Shown: positions 1-12,147 of the stretch, piece after piece
How the letters are laid out: every line of letters begins with the position of its first letter
How positions within the stretch are numbered: the first letter of the stretch is position 1
Origin: Malachius bipustulatus
Lineage: Eukaryota; Arthropoda; Insecta; Coleoptera; Melyridae
Assembly (NCBI GenBank): GCA_910589415.1
Contig: OU342630.1
Location: forward strand, 72,970,186 to 73,034,185
Direction of reading: 5' to 3'
Length of the DNA: 64,000 nucleotides
Made by a program: the position numbers and the translations under genes
Notes under the pieces: model-generated
Seen by the model: the letters and a program-made list of their open reading frames with translations, nothing else
Told to the model about the DNA's origin: nothing
Database searches by the model: none

Positions 1-59
1 AATCACACATCGTATAGATACACTGGCCCAGTACTGCAGCCCGAAAACCGGCAACCAGG

Positions 60-215
60 GGTCAGTAGCAAGATCGTAGAGAAAATGGCGTCTTCATCTC
101 GCGGAGAATGACCAATATTCACTTGAACGTTTCAATACTCGCCTACGACTTGTGTGGAAAGTTTCGTTATCGTGAATAATACTCATCATTCTCCGCTCGT
201 TGAAGAAACTGTTCC
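60..215 (-). repeat. Dispersed repeat with AGCGGAGAATGATG block, copy 1
   Basis: Read on the minus strand, this block contains TTCTTCAACGAGCGGAGAAT followed by GATGAGTATTATTCACGA. The same string, with a few changes, recurs at 12735-12860, and a shortened version lies at 8430-8515. I see no convincing coding frame and no clear termini. It could be part of an LTR or an unclassified repeat. Confidence 0.5.
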
Positions 216-1354
216 TTACCTATTGGTATTACTATCATTACCGACAAATACGTCACACCTACTACTTGACTACAAATATTTTGGAGATTCTTACGCAGAT
301 TCTTCTTCTGGTCAACTCAGTTGGAATGGAATTTCTCTTTGCTACTTTAGTGAAGATGATATTTTGATAAATATGGGAAAAATTTTGAATTTGGTACCAT
401 ACAATAGGACTAAAATCATGTATTAGGTATTTAGGAATCTACGAATGAAAAAAAAATAATTTTGTAATTTTATATTCACATCTATTGTATTATTCTAACA
501 GCCAGTATTATAAAGGCTCATTAAGTTAACGTGCAGATTTCTGGGGACAATTTTAGAAAAGGTATCGAGGAAGGTGGAAAATATAACAATTCTGTGATTG
601 TAGGTATGATAGGGATTACAAAAATGTTGATAAAAAGTGAGGTTTTATTAGACTTCTCCATCATATCTTAAAGACTTATTGATAAACAACACGTTAGCTA
701 TTCCAGGACTTAATTCAATAATATTTCCTAGAACAACCACAGGTGGAAGTTTTCTCCCATATTTTTTCTTTCAATCTTATTAGAATTCATCATGTATAAG
801 ATAATATAAAAATGATAAAAGTGCAGTGTTTATGTTCTGAAAGTCGTTTGAATTCTGAAAGTCTTACGTTACTGGACTTAAATGGAATTAAATAGCAATT
901 CCTCAAAATGCGATCAAAACTGACAGCTGTTTTAGTAGGTACTGGGTAGTGGGAAAATCCATTTAATAAATTTCCCTCTGCTATATACCTAACACAAAGC
1001 AGATGTAAGCCTTTTAGCAAGGTTCTTAATTTTATTTCTGGAAATATGCAAATATTTCTTTTCAAAGTAAGCTTTTTCTGGGTACATATTTTTTAGTCCA
1101 TTCATATCAATCTTATTACGTAGATTAAAACAGCATAAAATAAACGATCTTCCATTAGATTTATCGTCTATGTTTACCTTTGGTTATTTACCTCATCATA
1201 CAAACAGACTTGAAATTGATGACAAGCCCTTCTACAGGGGTGTCCTAGCTCATTCGAGTCGGTTTCCGTAAGCCAAACGATTGATTTTTTCAATTTTTTC
1301 TGACAAATCAAGTACAGGACCACAATGGTCATAATTTAAAGTTATTTTGGATCA
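216..1354. other. AT-rich sequence, nothing recognised
   Basis: AT-rich sequence with short open frames only. I see no exon-like GC pocket, repeat termini or RNA gene. The final part (about 1230-1350) may be decayed fold-back material, because it contains a stray GGGGTGTCCTAG-type string. Confidence 0.4.
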
Positions 1355-1425
1355 TACAGTAGCATATCGAAGTTATGTTTTTTTTTTTTTTAATAGAATG
1401 CTCTTATCTTATTGAATTTTTAGAT

Positions 1426-4400
1426 ATATATATATATTTCGTATGAATTATTACATTTTAAATTAGAAGGATGATGTGGATATGATTTATAAGTACAATA
1501 TTGTAGAATTTTCATCATTGTGGGGGGTAGAACGGTTTGTAGAATATAAGGATGAGTTGTTGATATCATGGTGAAGCATTCGCTTTTCCAGCCAGTCTAG
1601 GGAAAAACCCCATAAAAAACCTAGACACACCATTCAGTTCATATTGGTTTTAGACTTTGTAACCAATTCATTGCATCTGGAGTAAGGCGGTGGATGTCAT
1701 TGAAACCGCCAAGAAATTTAGTTTCTGGACACTCTTCTACAATATGAGTAATTGTTTCCTCAACTTCGCCACAAGTGAGACAATTTGGACTTGGAACTGC
1801 CATCCATTTGAATAACATTGAGTTACAGCGTCCATGGCCAGTTCTTAAACGATTCAGTTTACTCCAGAGCTTTCTAGGTAGGTCGAATCCGGGAACTTCC
1901 TTTGTTGGATCTTGGATAAGGTGATGATTAAAAACATTCTGAACGCTCCATTCAGACTTCCAAGAATCCAGTGGGGAAAAGATCTCATGATTTTGTTGCC
2001 AAAATGGATTTCGAGATTTCAGTCTTGTTGTAGGAGGATTCTGAAGATCATGCCAGATTGGAAATTCCGGTGTGCATTTGTCGAATTCTCGCTTAGCCGC
2101 TATTTGTCTTCTGATTCTTGGTGGTGTAATGTTTGAAATTACCGGCAGCCAAGGTGTTGGAGTTGACTTAATACAACCAGTAATAACTCGCATGGTGGTG
2201 TTCAATTCAGAATCAATTTTATGGACATGAGCGCTATTCATCCAGATTGGGCAACAATATTCGGCCGTAGAATACACAAGTGAGATGCTTGCAACTCTTA
2301 ATGTGTCTGCATGAGCTCCCCAATCCGAACCGGCAAGTTTATGTAAAAGGTTGTTTCTTGTTTTAAGTTTCTTGCGCAATTTGTCAATATACGGCTTGTA
2401 GGTTAATGAAGTATCAAAAGTTACTCCAAGGTATACTGGATTGAAATTGTGTTTCAAGATTACATTGTCCATCGAGACTTGTAATTTTCGATGTTTTTCG
2501 TGGTTGTTTAGGTGGAAACAAGATACTTCGGTTTTGTTGGGATTGGGGCAAAGACGCCATTTCTTGAAGTAGTCTACCATTATTTGTATGTCTTCATTTA
2601 GTACATTTTCGATTTCTTCAAAACGTTTATGTTGATAAGAAAGAGCCAAATCATCAGCGTATATGAATTTTCTGCAGGTAGTCTCTGGTAAGTCACTGGT
2701 ATATAAGTTGAACAATAATGGTGCTAGTACTGATCCTTGAGGAAGTCCATTATTCAGGTATTTGACTTTGCTGCTTTTTTCATTAATGAAAACTCGAAGT
2801 TTCCGGTTTGATAGCATATTATCAATTAAGGTAACAACTCTTCTGCAGTTAATGGTTTTGTAGAATTTGTGAAGAAGGCCATCTTTCCAAACAGTATCAT
2901 ATGCGGATGTTAGATCAATTAAGGCAATTCCTGTTTTCAGCTGTTTTTGAAAACCTGTTTCGATGTGAGTAGTGAGTGATAATACTTGATCACAACAGTT
3001 TCTGTTTGGACGAAAACCAGCTTGTTCTTGGGGAAGCATATCATTGATCAAAGGAGAAATTCTGTTGTAAATCATCCTCTCCATCACCTTATAACATACA
3101 CTTAGCAATGATATAGGCCTCTAATTACTTGGATCATCTGCTATTCTCCCTGGTTTCAAGATTGCAATAACCTTTGACTGTTTAAACTCGGCAGGTAATT
3201 TCCCCGAAAGTAATATGTCATTGAAGAAGGACAGTAACCAATTTTTTGCAAAATTTCCCATGTGTTTCAAAAATTCTGGGTAAATTCCATCAAAACCAGC
3301 AGCTTTTCTGATTTTAGTTAACTTGATGGCTGCTTTCAATTCTTCGAAGGTGAAAGGTTGTCCTATTTCGTCGGAAATCTCTGCTTGCTTCTTTTGTTTT
3401 TGTATAGTCCTTTTCATTTTATTGACTTGATGTTTGTCAATGTTTATCATGTTCGACACTTTGACTAAGCGAGAAGCTATCGCATTTGGAGATATTTTCG
3501 ATTGGATTTTCTCTCGTTGATTGGCTGTTTCTAGTTTTCGCAGTAAAGACCAACTACTACGACTTGAATGAGTAAAATTCATACTCTCCATTAACGTATT
3601 CCACTTATTTTTCCTTGCACTGTTTAAAGATTTTAATATCAAGTTTGCATTATCATGAGATGGATTGTTTGAATATTGTTGAAACAAATCTTTGGTTTCT
3701 TGAGACCAGCCTGGGATGTAATTTTTGCGAAAACCCCTTGGAATTGTTTTCTTAGCTGATCCTTTTAAAACACCAACAAACTTGTCGTAATTTGATGAAA
3801 CTGGTGGAATCCAACGAAGAGTACTGTCCACTGATTTACTGAATTTCGTCCAGTTGGCTTTTTGAAAATTCCACCTTGGTTTTGGTATTGATGATACAAG
3901 GGGAATTTGAACACCAATATGTAGGATACTCGGTCGATTTTGACTATGTGGAAAACTTTTCAGCACTTTTCTGGAAGTCTGTAATGGTCTATAATCGTTA
4001 TCCATGGAGACGATGCATAGGTCTGGATTGTAGTCTCTATTCCATCTAGCCGAGTGAAAAGTTTTGTTGTCTTTGGCATCAAAAACGAGATGTAAATTGT
4101 TTATCTCCATCCATTCCTGTAGTGAAATTCCATTCTGGTCTGAACTGTCATATAACCATTGAACATGATGACAGTTGAAATCACCAATGTATATTGCAGG
4201 ATGAGGAGATGTAGTGTCGAAATCATGGGGCCATTGAACATTCGGAGGTTTATAAACATTGACTATATGCACGTCTGAAACTTTAATTGTGACCAGATAG
4301 ATGTCTGAAATAATTTGTGCATAGATCTTCTCAAAATTGGTTATTGAATCTTTCACATATGTGGCTATACCATGAACACCACTGCACAGAAAGTCTACTA

Positions 4401-4808
4401 AATGATATCCATCAATCGAACCTCTTGTGCGTAACTGTTCTTCGGTAGCAGTATGCGTCTCTTGAAGGGCAATAATGTCAATTTCACCATCAATGCAGAT
4501 CTTCGATAGATAATCGGATTTATCTTTACTTATTCCTTCGATGTTTAGTTGGCAAATTTTTAAAGATGGGCCAAGAGTCAAAATCGGGGATCTGAAACAG
4601 AATGCTGACCGGGAGGTATCCGTAACGGATGCAGTCCGGTCTTCTAAGTAACGCCTGTTATGGTTCGCATTGAATTGTGAACCATGATGGTCCCTTGTAA
4701 CAGGGCCGACGTTATCCATCAATTTATTTGGCTAAGTTCTCACCACAATTTCGAAAAATTGTAGAGAAAAATTAAACCAAAACTACATGTCAAACTGACA
4801 TGTACCAT
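1426..4808 (-). mobile_element. Non-LTR retrotransposon (LINE), ORF2-only copy
   Basis: The element is bounded by an 11-bp direct repeat, AATTTTTAGAT, at 1415-1425 and 4809-4819, which marks target-primed insertion. On the minus strand it starts with an 89-nt leader, has one long endonuclease-RT frame, a 3' region of about 210 nt and an (AT)n tail abutting 1426. No ORF1 is present, so either the copy is 5'-truncated just upstream of ORF2 or the family has a single ORF. There is no RNase H domain. The features fit the CR1/Jockey-type group with apurinic-like endonuclease; I cannot assign a clade. Confidence 0.85.
1639..4719 (-). pseudogene. LINE ORF2: endonuclease-reverse transcriptase, one amber codon
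   Basis: The frame has 1027 codons from ATG at 4719 to TGA at 1641-1639. The endonuclease follows a Ser/Arg-rich leader of about 50 residues, with ICQLNIEGI, IIALQETHT, IYIGDFNCHH and NPDLCIVS. The usual SQHRP-like position reads SQNRP, which may cost a catalytic His. The RT shows GIALIDLTSAYD, GLPQGSVLAPLLFN and the catalytic YADD at residues 687-690. A C-terminal zinc-like motif, CLTCGEVEETITHIVEEC, follows. A single TAG at 3123-3121 (residue 533) replaces the Tyr expected in N-Y-RPISLLSVCYK; otherwise the frame is open throughout. The copy is therefore young but cannot make full-length protein without readthrough. Confidence 0.85.
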
Positions 4809-4919
4809 AATTTTTAGATTATCTGAGAAGAAAAAATAAGATTGTTTATGAGTTATAAACAATAAGTGAACATCGCAATTTTCGAAGTAAAGCCCTGTTC
4901 AACGAAAACGCTCAAGAAC

Positions 4920-5450
4920 ACCGCAAAACGAATATGAACATTATTTCTCAGAACGCGCAAAGGAATGACACCTTTAATTTTCCGACACATGTTTTGAAAG
5001 ACCTCTATATCGCTAGCGCTGTCGTTGGTGTCATACTAACGAATAGCCTATGCATGTGTAAAGGATCAACCCTCGGAACATTCGACTTTTTCCTCAGCAG
5101 GTCCAGAAGACAGATAATTGAGATAGGGGTGAACAATTCATTACCAGGTCCCAAGTAGGTTGGTATAACTAATTAAATTGCTTGGCCCCCTCTGGAGTTA
5201 ATATATCATTTGATATTCACGGAAAATTTATGACAGTGTCCTTTCGATATGGCTTTGGATGTTCTCTAAATGTGTTTGCCTACTATCTGAATTATTATGT
5301 TCGTTAACTGTGTAGAGATTCTTTTATAGAGCCCCTGTAGCTGTAGGGATATATGATACGGTCAGAAAGAATAAGGTCAGGTTCAAAGGTCATATCGAGG
5401 AAAATAGGATCTCAGCTCTTTCCTACATACAATGTGAACACTTTCAAAGA
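4920..5450. other. Unassigned sequence
   Basis: A 74-codon frame at 4934-5158 is not recognised and has no flanking splice sites or repeat termini that I can identify. The rest is AT-rich. Probably intron sequence with old repeat debris. Confidence 0.35.
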
Positions 5451-5630
5451 GGGACGCAAGTGGAATAACATGATCAATCACATAATTGCAGTTCGCCGCT
5501 CACTAATAGTTTCATCTACAAGAACAATAATGGTGTCTATCTAAAGGACATTATTTCCTAAATTCGGTGCTACCGAACTGCTTTTTTGCCTAAATATTGA
5601 AAAAATAATTTAAATATTTTCAAAATAAAA

Positions 5631-6523
5631 TATACACGGTTATTCACGGTATACGCCACGGAAGATTATGGCCGTGTCTCTGGATTTTAGGATTTTTTTA
5701 TTTTTGGAGTGGATAGAGACCCGGCAGAGGTACGTTTTAAAATTATATTCATAATGCACAGGGTGTCCCATAAGCATGAAACATATTAAAGTTATGTTTT
5801 TTTAAATGGAATGCTCCTATGTTATTGCATTTTTAGATTGTCTGAGAACAAAAAATAAGATTGGCTTTTACAGTTGGTGTTTAAATTCAGAAGTTTTTGA
5901 GTTATAAACAAGTGGAAATCGTCATTTTTGAAGTTCAAGGCCCTGTACCCTGTACCACGAAAACGGTTCAAGATAGAGAAAAACGGCTTACATGTCCCTA
6001 TTTTAACTTTTCATGTACTATCTTATGGTATAGAAACATTTGTACTTTCTTTGATTTTTTTATTTGTCGACGCGTGGAGAAATCTCAGAATTTCTCAAAT
6101 TTTTTATCACCCTGTATAAACATTTCATCTACATCGTAGGATAGTACATGAAAAGTTAAAATAGGGACATGTAAGCCGTTTTTCTCTATCTTGAGCCGTT
6201 TTCGTTGTACAGGGCCTTGAACTTGAAAAATGACGATTTTCACTTGTTTATAACTCTGAAACTTCTGAATTTAAACACCAACTGTAAAAGCCAATCTCAT
6301 TTTCTCTTCTCAGACAATCTGAAAATGCAATAACATAGGAGCATTCCATTTAAAAAAACATAACTTTGATATGTTTCATGCTTTTGGGACACCTGTACAT
6401 TATGAATATAATTTTAAAACGTACCTCTGCCGGATCTCTATCCACTCCAAAAATAAAAAGATCCTAAAATCCAGAGACACGGCCATAAACTTCCGTGGCG
6501 TATACCGTGAATAACCCTGTATA
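5631..6523. mobile_element. Fold-back element, 0.9 kb
   Basis: This is a long palindrome with arms of about 430 bp. The left arm starts TATACACGGTTATTCACGG and the right arm ends CCGTGAATAACCCTGTATA. Subterminal GTGTCCC text and the inner core ACATGTCCCTATTTTAACTT occur in both arms. It encodes no protein and is non-autonomous. Open frames inside it are mirror-image shadows. Confidence 0.8.
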
Positions 6524-6627
6524 GTAGCCATGATATGCCAAATTCGAACAATTATTAATGTCTTAGGTGTTTGATTTGACAGTAGGTAACAAAATTATTC
6601 GAATTTGGTATAATCATGGCTACTATA
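6521..6627. mobile_element. 107-bp mini palindromic element
   Basis: ATAGTAGCCATGATATGCC and GCCAAATTCGAA at the left return inverted as TTCGAATTTGGTATAATCAT and GGCTACTATA at the right. The arms are about 35 bp and the loop about 37 bp. It lies exactly at the junction of the inner palindrome and the outer right arm. Confidence 0.7.
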
Positions 6628-7700
6628 TTTTTTATTTTGAAAATATTTAAATGATTTTTTAAATAATTAGTCAAAAAAGCAATAAATTAGAAAATTACAG
6701 TTACTGTTCTTGTAGATGAAAATGGTTAGCTGCAAACTGCAATTATGTGATTTCCCATGTTATCCTCTGTGTCCCGCTTTGAAATGTCATACGGTATATA
6801 GCATACGTACGTAGGTATATTAAATAGTAATATGTTTAGGTTGCTCTTATTCTTTTTGAATCACAAAACAACGCAGTGCTGGTTAAAAACAATAGCTAGA
6901 TCTGTTTAACAAATGAAGATATTAATTTCTTTTTTCAATTTTCTTGATCATTTTTGAGCTCAAAAAATAACCAAATAAAATTTTTGAATAGGAGGTGATG
7001 CTTGGAAAATTTCTAAATTTAGATCCTGAATTTTTTGAGAGTTATTATAGTATAATTTTTGTGAAAACTGGAGTAAGTACACTCCTATCTTTATGAAGAA
7101 GCGAAATATGGGTATAAATATATATTTTTCTGAATCCCGACGACTAAAAAACTAAATCAAATTGCAGTATACTCGATTGCAACTGAATCACTATACGTAT
7201 ACCTAAGTATCAGATACGTCTGCTACATCTTCTGGAACCATAGCAACAAAATAAAAAAGAATCATATTTATGGAGAATATTTCTGACAACAAAAATAATT
7301 TACTCATAGGGATTCCAATTCAAAGTAACGAAAATGGAAAACAACTTCTTGGGGAAAAATTTTCCCAGACCTTATTGTGAGAAAAACGTGACGAGGGAAT
7401 GTAAATAAAAGTTTTATTCTACTTTCCCTTCTTGTGGGTAACTTCATGAGGGTTATTCAGAAACTATACACGGTGTAGCTTCAATTCACGCTAAGTAATT
7501 TCTATAAATCTGATTCCAAATAATTCTTTACCCATAATTGCGACCACAAAAGCTTTTAACGAAGGGGAAAGCTGAATCCCTGTCGTTTGTAATTAAGCCA
7601 CGATTTCAGGCGATAATTAATTCCAAGTACCTTTAAAGTCAGCCAACAGCGTAGTTTTTCATTCTTGCGCGCTGCGGAGTAAGCAGTGAAAAAAATTGTA

Positions 7701-8069
7701 TATACATCAGAGTGAGTCATGAGGAACTTTAAAAACTTCTACCATATGTAGAGTCCCTTAAGGGGAATATCATGTTACCCTTAAAAAGAGTCAACTCCTC
7801 TTCTCTGTTAATATACAGGGTGATTTGCGAATTAAAAAAAAAAAGTTCATTTTTTGTCTATGATATCTACACGGATCGTTAGAAATTTATTACGCTATTA
7901 AAGCAAAATGTATATTTTTCAAAATTCACATATCACACATATCACGTATGTATATTAACAGAGTAGTATATCAACAAAGAAGGAGAGTTGACACTTTTAA
8001 GGGTCACATGATATTCGCCTTAAGTACATGGTAGAAGTTTGTAAAGGTCCTCATGACTCACCCTGTATA
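7701..8069. mobile_element. MITE with ACAGGGTGAGTCATGAGGA-type ends
   Basis: The right end, read inverted, is TATACAGGGTGAGTCATGAG; the left end carries GAGTGAGTCATGAGGA with the ACAGGG part decayed. Arms of about 130 bp share AACTTCTACCAT, GAATATCATGT, ACCCTTAAAA and CTGTTAATATACA. The middle is AT-rich and noncoding. Confidence 0.75.
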
Positions 8070-8429
8070 AGGCATAATTAGGCTATAAGGCTGTATAAGA
8101 TAACTACATAGTTGATTTATTGGAACATTCTGCATTTTATATAATTAAAAATTCAACAATTTGAAGTTTACCGACACAACAAAAGATTTGTTTTGTGCAG
8201 GTGAATAATTATTTACAATGTAGTCAATTCGTATATTATTGTTTTATCAATGCACCGGTAATTACTTACTAATAATGTACTTATAATTTTAAGAAGAATA
8301 GGTCAGGAGCTTTCTATGTTCTCAAGACGGTGATTCGCAGATTACTTATAACTTATCTACTTATCTACTGCATTTTTCTGAATGGTTGAAAAAATCTTGC
8401 ATAAAAATTAAATGAAAGTGGTATGGAAT

Positions 8430-8835
8430 AATGAATAATATATTCTTCAGCGAGCGGAGAATGATGGCTTTTATTTATGAGTCTCCGCAAGAAGGAGACG
8501 CTCTTTTCTCTACGACCATATGGAAATTTAATTAAAGAAAAGATAAAAAAAAAGAGACTCAGCATCCGGTGCCTTGTTACTTCGATTTTCCAGATAGCGG
8601 CTTGCGTGAATTTCGACAAATTAGGCCTGGAAGGGAATGCGATCGCCATGATTCCTAGCTTTTCGAGCGCCATCGGCTTATGTGAACCCGTATATCATCT
8701 GAACATGCTATAAATAAGAGAGCCTATGTCGAGCTGTAATTCCTCACTATCCGTGCGTAATTGTTCATTCAATTATTCAGTGACTTTGTTGTGCTTATCT
8801 GTGTGTAATTATTGCTTTACACGGGGATGTACAGC
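8430..8835 (+). repeat. Repeat block with promoter-like TATA, possible solo LTR
   Basis: The block begins with a short copy of the AGCGGAGAATGATG repeat, followed by TCTCCGCAAGAAGGAGACGC and TTTTCTCTACGA, also present in the copy at 60-215. Near 8710 is TATAAATAAGAGAGCC, and about 60 bp on TTCAGTGACTTTG, an arrangement like the core promoter and start site of an insect LTR. No second LTR, primer-binding site or coding region was found. Confidence 0.3.
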
Positions 8836-8910
8836 GTACCTACATCATTTCCAAATTAGAAACACAATGAACTTTTTGCTATAGAATATAATACCTATAG
8901 ACTATATAAA

Positions 8911-10605
8911 ATACAGGGTTACTGGTAACTGGATACATTCCTTTGGTGATCTGATAAAACAAGAGGTAAGGAGTAAATTAACCCCAACATGCACTATACA
9001 AAACTCAATAGATTTTGAGATATTTCGATTTTCAACTTTTCTTAAAAAAATGGTTTCAGATGTCTTGAAATGTAATTTTCAAAAAATCTACTTTAACTTT
9101 TTGATTTTTTTTTTTGCTGGAATACTTGTCCAATACTATGCTTCCTTCTGGAATAAAAAATATCCTGAGGTATTTGGATCGTGTGAAAATTTCAAAGAAA
9201 AACTTTCACAAACTATTTTTTTTAAATAAGATTTAAAAGTTTTTACAAGTTATTTTCGCAAAATTGTCAAGGCAACTTGCGTACAAATTGTTTTAACAAC
9301 TTCCCTAGTGTAGTAGCTATCTAACAAGGTACGAATCTTGTACAAGAATAACAGAATCTCCCCGCTATGTACCGTTACCGAGGAACAAATCCTTAAGTCG
9401 GGACGTTTTAAAAAAAATACGGCCCTGAACGGGGGTCTTAAAATTCTCGAATCCGGCCCATCTTCAACAGGTCGTATTTGGGGATCCCGAGCTTCGTCCC
9501 TACCAAGTTTCGTCCCGATCGGTAAAACTTTCAGACACTTAGAGTGGCTATTACTAGGCTATTCCCGAAAAATCCCGAAATTCCCGAAAAAATGACACTT
9601 CCCGGGAACGGATCCCGCTCATTTTCAATGGGCATCGTGCCACGGTGCGCCTCTTCAATCGAGCCAAATTTCAACTTTCCCACATGAAAACTGGCGGCTC
9701 TAGAATGTTTCCTAGCAAAGTCACAGAAGTTTCGTAAGTATACGCATTCTTGTGCCCGAAAAATGTCTGTCTGTCGGTCTGTCTGTCTGTGACTTTGCTA
9801 GGAAACACTCTAGAGCCGCCAGTTTTCATGTGGGAAAGTTGAAATTTGGCTCGATTGAAGAGGCGCACCGTGGCACGATGCCTATTGAAAATGAGCGGGA
9901 TCCGTTCCCGGGAAGTGTCATTTTTTCGGGAATTTCGGGATTTTTCGGGAATAGCCTAGTAATAGCCACTCTAAGTGTCTGAAAGTTTTACCGATCGGGA
10001 CGAAACTTGGTAGGGACGAAGCTCGTGACCCCCAAATACGACCTATTGAAAATGGACCGGATCCGAGAATTTTAAGACCCCCGTTCAGGGCCGTATTTTT
10101 TTTAAAACGTCCCGACTTAAGGATTTGTTCCTCGGTAACGGTACATAGCGGGGAGATTCTGTTATTCTTGTGCAAGATTCGTACCTTGTTAGATAGCTAC
10201 TACACTAGGGAAGTTTTTAAAACAATTTGTACGCAAGGTGCCTTGACAATTTTGCGAAAATAACTTGTAAAAACTTTTAAATCTTATTTAAAAAAAATAG
10301 TTAGTGAAAGTTTTTCTTTGAAATTTTCACACGATCCAAATACCTCAGGATATTTTTTATTCCAGAAGGAAGCATAGTATATTGGACAAGTATTCCAGCA
10401 AAAAAAAAAATCAAAAAGTTAAAGTAGATTTTTTGAAAATTACATTTCAAGACATCTGAAACCATTTTTTTAAGAAAAGTTGAAAATCGAAATATCTCAA
10501 AATCTATTGAGTTTTGTATAGTGCATGTTGGGGTTAATTTACTCCTGACCTCTTGTTTTATCAGATCACCAAAGGAATGTATCCAGTTACCAGTAACCCT
10601 GTATA
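8911..10605. mobile_element. Giant near-perfect fold-back element, 1.7 kb
   Basis: The left arm begins ATACAGGGTTACTGGTAACT and the right arm ends with its inverse, AGTTACCAGTAACCCTGTAT. The arms are each about 815 bp and, by eye, differ only at scattered bases. The loop (about 9728-9786) holds a (CTGT)n microsatellite. GC-richer inner text such as CCGATCGGGACGAAACTTGG appears in both arms. Frames at 9338-9595 and 9918-10175 are mirror copies of each other and not evidence of a gene. The low divergence suggests recent formation or arm-to-arm gene conversion. Confidence 0.9.
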
Positions 10606-12090
10606 ATAGTCGTACAGAAAACCAAATTTTCAGCCCTTATGTTTGCTAGACTATTCAGCTACACTTTGTAATTTAAAAAGCCTCACACAGAAAATCGGAG
10701 ACAATGCTCGTTGAGGAATGCTACAATTTCTTGAAATTAAACCTGTTTGAAAAAAAAAAATTCATTGTACTTCTTGTAGTGTATTTTTTGCTGAAGGCTG
10801 AAGCAAATTACCTACTGCTTTTTCCGACAAGCAACGTCTGCAACATTCCAAAAGTCAAATGTTGAACCCAATAATGGCAGTACTTCTTATTTATCCATCG
10901 TTGAGATTAAAGTGATTTTTTACAGGTAAATTAGATTTCTTTTTTAATTCTGCATTTGATTTCATGTATTGTGATAAACGGAGTATAACAGCATATTTCA
11001 CATTTAGATTTTTTTGACTAGCTGCCATTACATTTTTTGCTTTTCTTTATTAGAATAATGTGGGAGAGACCTTGGACTTCTAAGTTTTTAAAAAGGAGAC
11101 CGAGTCTCTCCGGTGATTATTGAAGTCAAATTAAAAGCTATGAACACCTGCCACTGATAAGTAATTAACTGACAGTAAATGCTTCAAAGCCTGCCTTTCA
11201 TTCAAAATATTACCACCATAGTGAATAATAGTCGATTGGTTTTTATCTAATTAAGTACACGAAATTGGTGATAGATTTTGCCGAGTCCTTATATAACATT
11301 AATATTCAATTAATGATTATAATAACATGAAGGACTTAAGCGACTAATAACTTGATTTTTATTATACTGTTCCTAAATATGTATAACAAGTGAACTTGTA
11401 AAAAAATTTAATTTCTTTCCACTGATATTTACACAATCAACAATGCACGGTATTACATAGTCATAAATGAACAGAAATACGTGACTTAATTGAGCTCCAT
11501 TGCTTTATTTACTTTTTGACATCAACAATTGGGAAAATTATGAAGAAAGTGCATTATGATCTAGTTAGTTCTATTTAAATTTATTTAAATCTAGTTAGGT
11601 ACTGGTTTTATTGTCACTATTTATATCATGTGATGCAATAAATATTTCATCAAGTTATGCTTTGGAAGAGAGAGAGATGGCTTTTGCATAGCTTGGAAAT
11701 AACTTTATAGTTGTCCAAATTCTCATGTGTCTAAATTTCCATTCCTGCCACCTGTCAGTTTGATATAAAATATAAAAGACTTTAATATTATGGCTGTCGC
11801 CGATCAACAAAAACATTCCATGCTTGAAACATTCTTCAGGAATGGAGAAACAATCAATGGCTAATGGATGTAATTTTTAAAAAAAGTTCTATAAGTAGGT
11901 CATGCTTTTATTTATTGCTCTATGATCTGTAGATCTCTGATTGGAGTATTTCAATTACATACTTTCCAATTGTTTGTGTTTTATCTGGCAGACATGCTTC
12001 ATTTTATTCAAGGCAATAGTTGATGAAAAATTTTATGGATCACCCGATAGTTACCATACTGTTGCTAAGTCATTATATCAATAATTTTAA
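10606..12090. other. AT-rich intronic sequence, nothing recognised
   Basis: Long AT-rich sequence with no open frame of note and no repeat termini. It contains a short GAGAGAGAG run near 11670. Probably intron of the minus-strand host gene. Confidence 0.4.
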
Positions 12091-12104
12091 TATACATTTA
12101 CATT

Positions 12105-12147
12105 TGTCTGAAGATGCTGCTTTAAGAATAGCGAAACACGTGTTACA
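12105..12147 (+). ncRNA. Hammerhead-ribozyme-like motif, Penelope type (degenerate)
   Basis: The core CTGAAGA (12108-12114) fits CUGANGA. Stem II is GCT/AGC (12116-12118 with 12130-12132). GAAA is at 12133-12136. A minimal stem III ACAC/GTGT (12136-12143) precedes T12144, giving a GUU cleavage triplet. TGT/ACA (12105-12107 with 12145-12147) would form a short stem I. The layout, including one unpaired U before stem II, matches the pair at 37171-37699. The weak stem I and mismatches make activity doubtful. Confidence 0.45.

Larger units (their letters stand above)
1355..4918. mobile_element. Fragment of a fold-back element, split by a LINE
   Basis: Bases 1355-1425 and 4809-4918 read together as one continuous arm of the palindrome family seen intact at 5631-6523. 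The left piece has AAGTTATG, an A/T run and GAATGCTC. The right piece has TTAGATTATCTGAGAAG, GAGTTATAAACAA and a CCCTGTTCAACGAAAACG string. The LINE at 1426-4808 interrupts it, and its 11-bp target duplication is the junction. The opposite arm was not found. Confidence 0.6.
5455..6795. repeat. Outer inverted duplication enclosing two smaller palindromes
   Basis: Bases 5455-5630 are the imperfect reverse complement of 6628-6795. Shared strings include CTTGTAGATGAAA, AACTGCAATTATGTGAT, ATTTTGAAAATATTTAAAT and GCAAAAAAGCAGT-like text. Between the arms sit a 0.9-kb palindrome (5631-6523) and a 107-bp mini-element (6521-6627). The outer arms are clearly more diverged than the inner ones, so the structure is layered by age. 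Confidence 0.7.

Noticed and set aside
9338..10175. Matching 85-codon frames on opposite strands
   Set aside because: They are mirror images in the 1.7-kb fold-back element with no coding signature beyond that.
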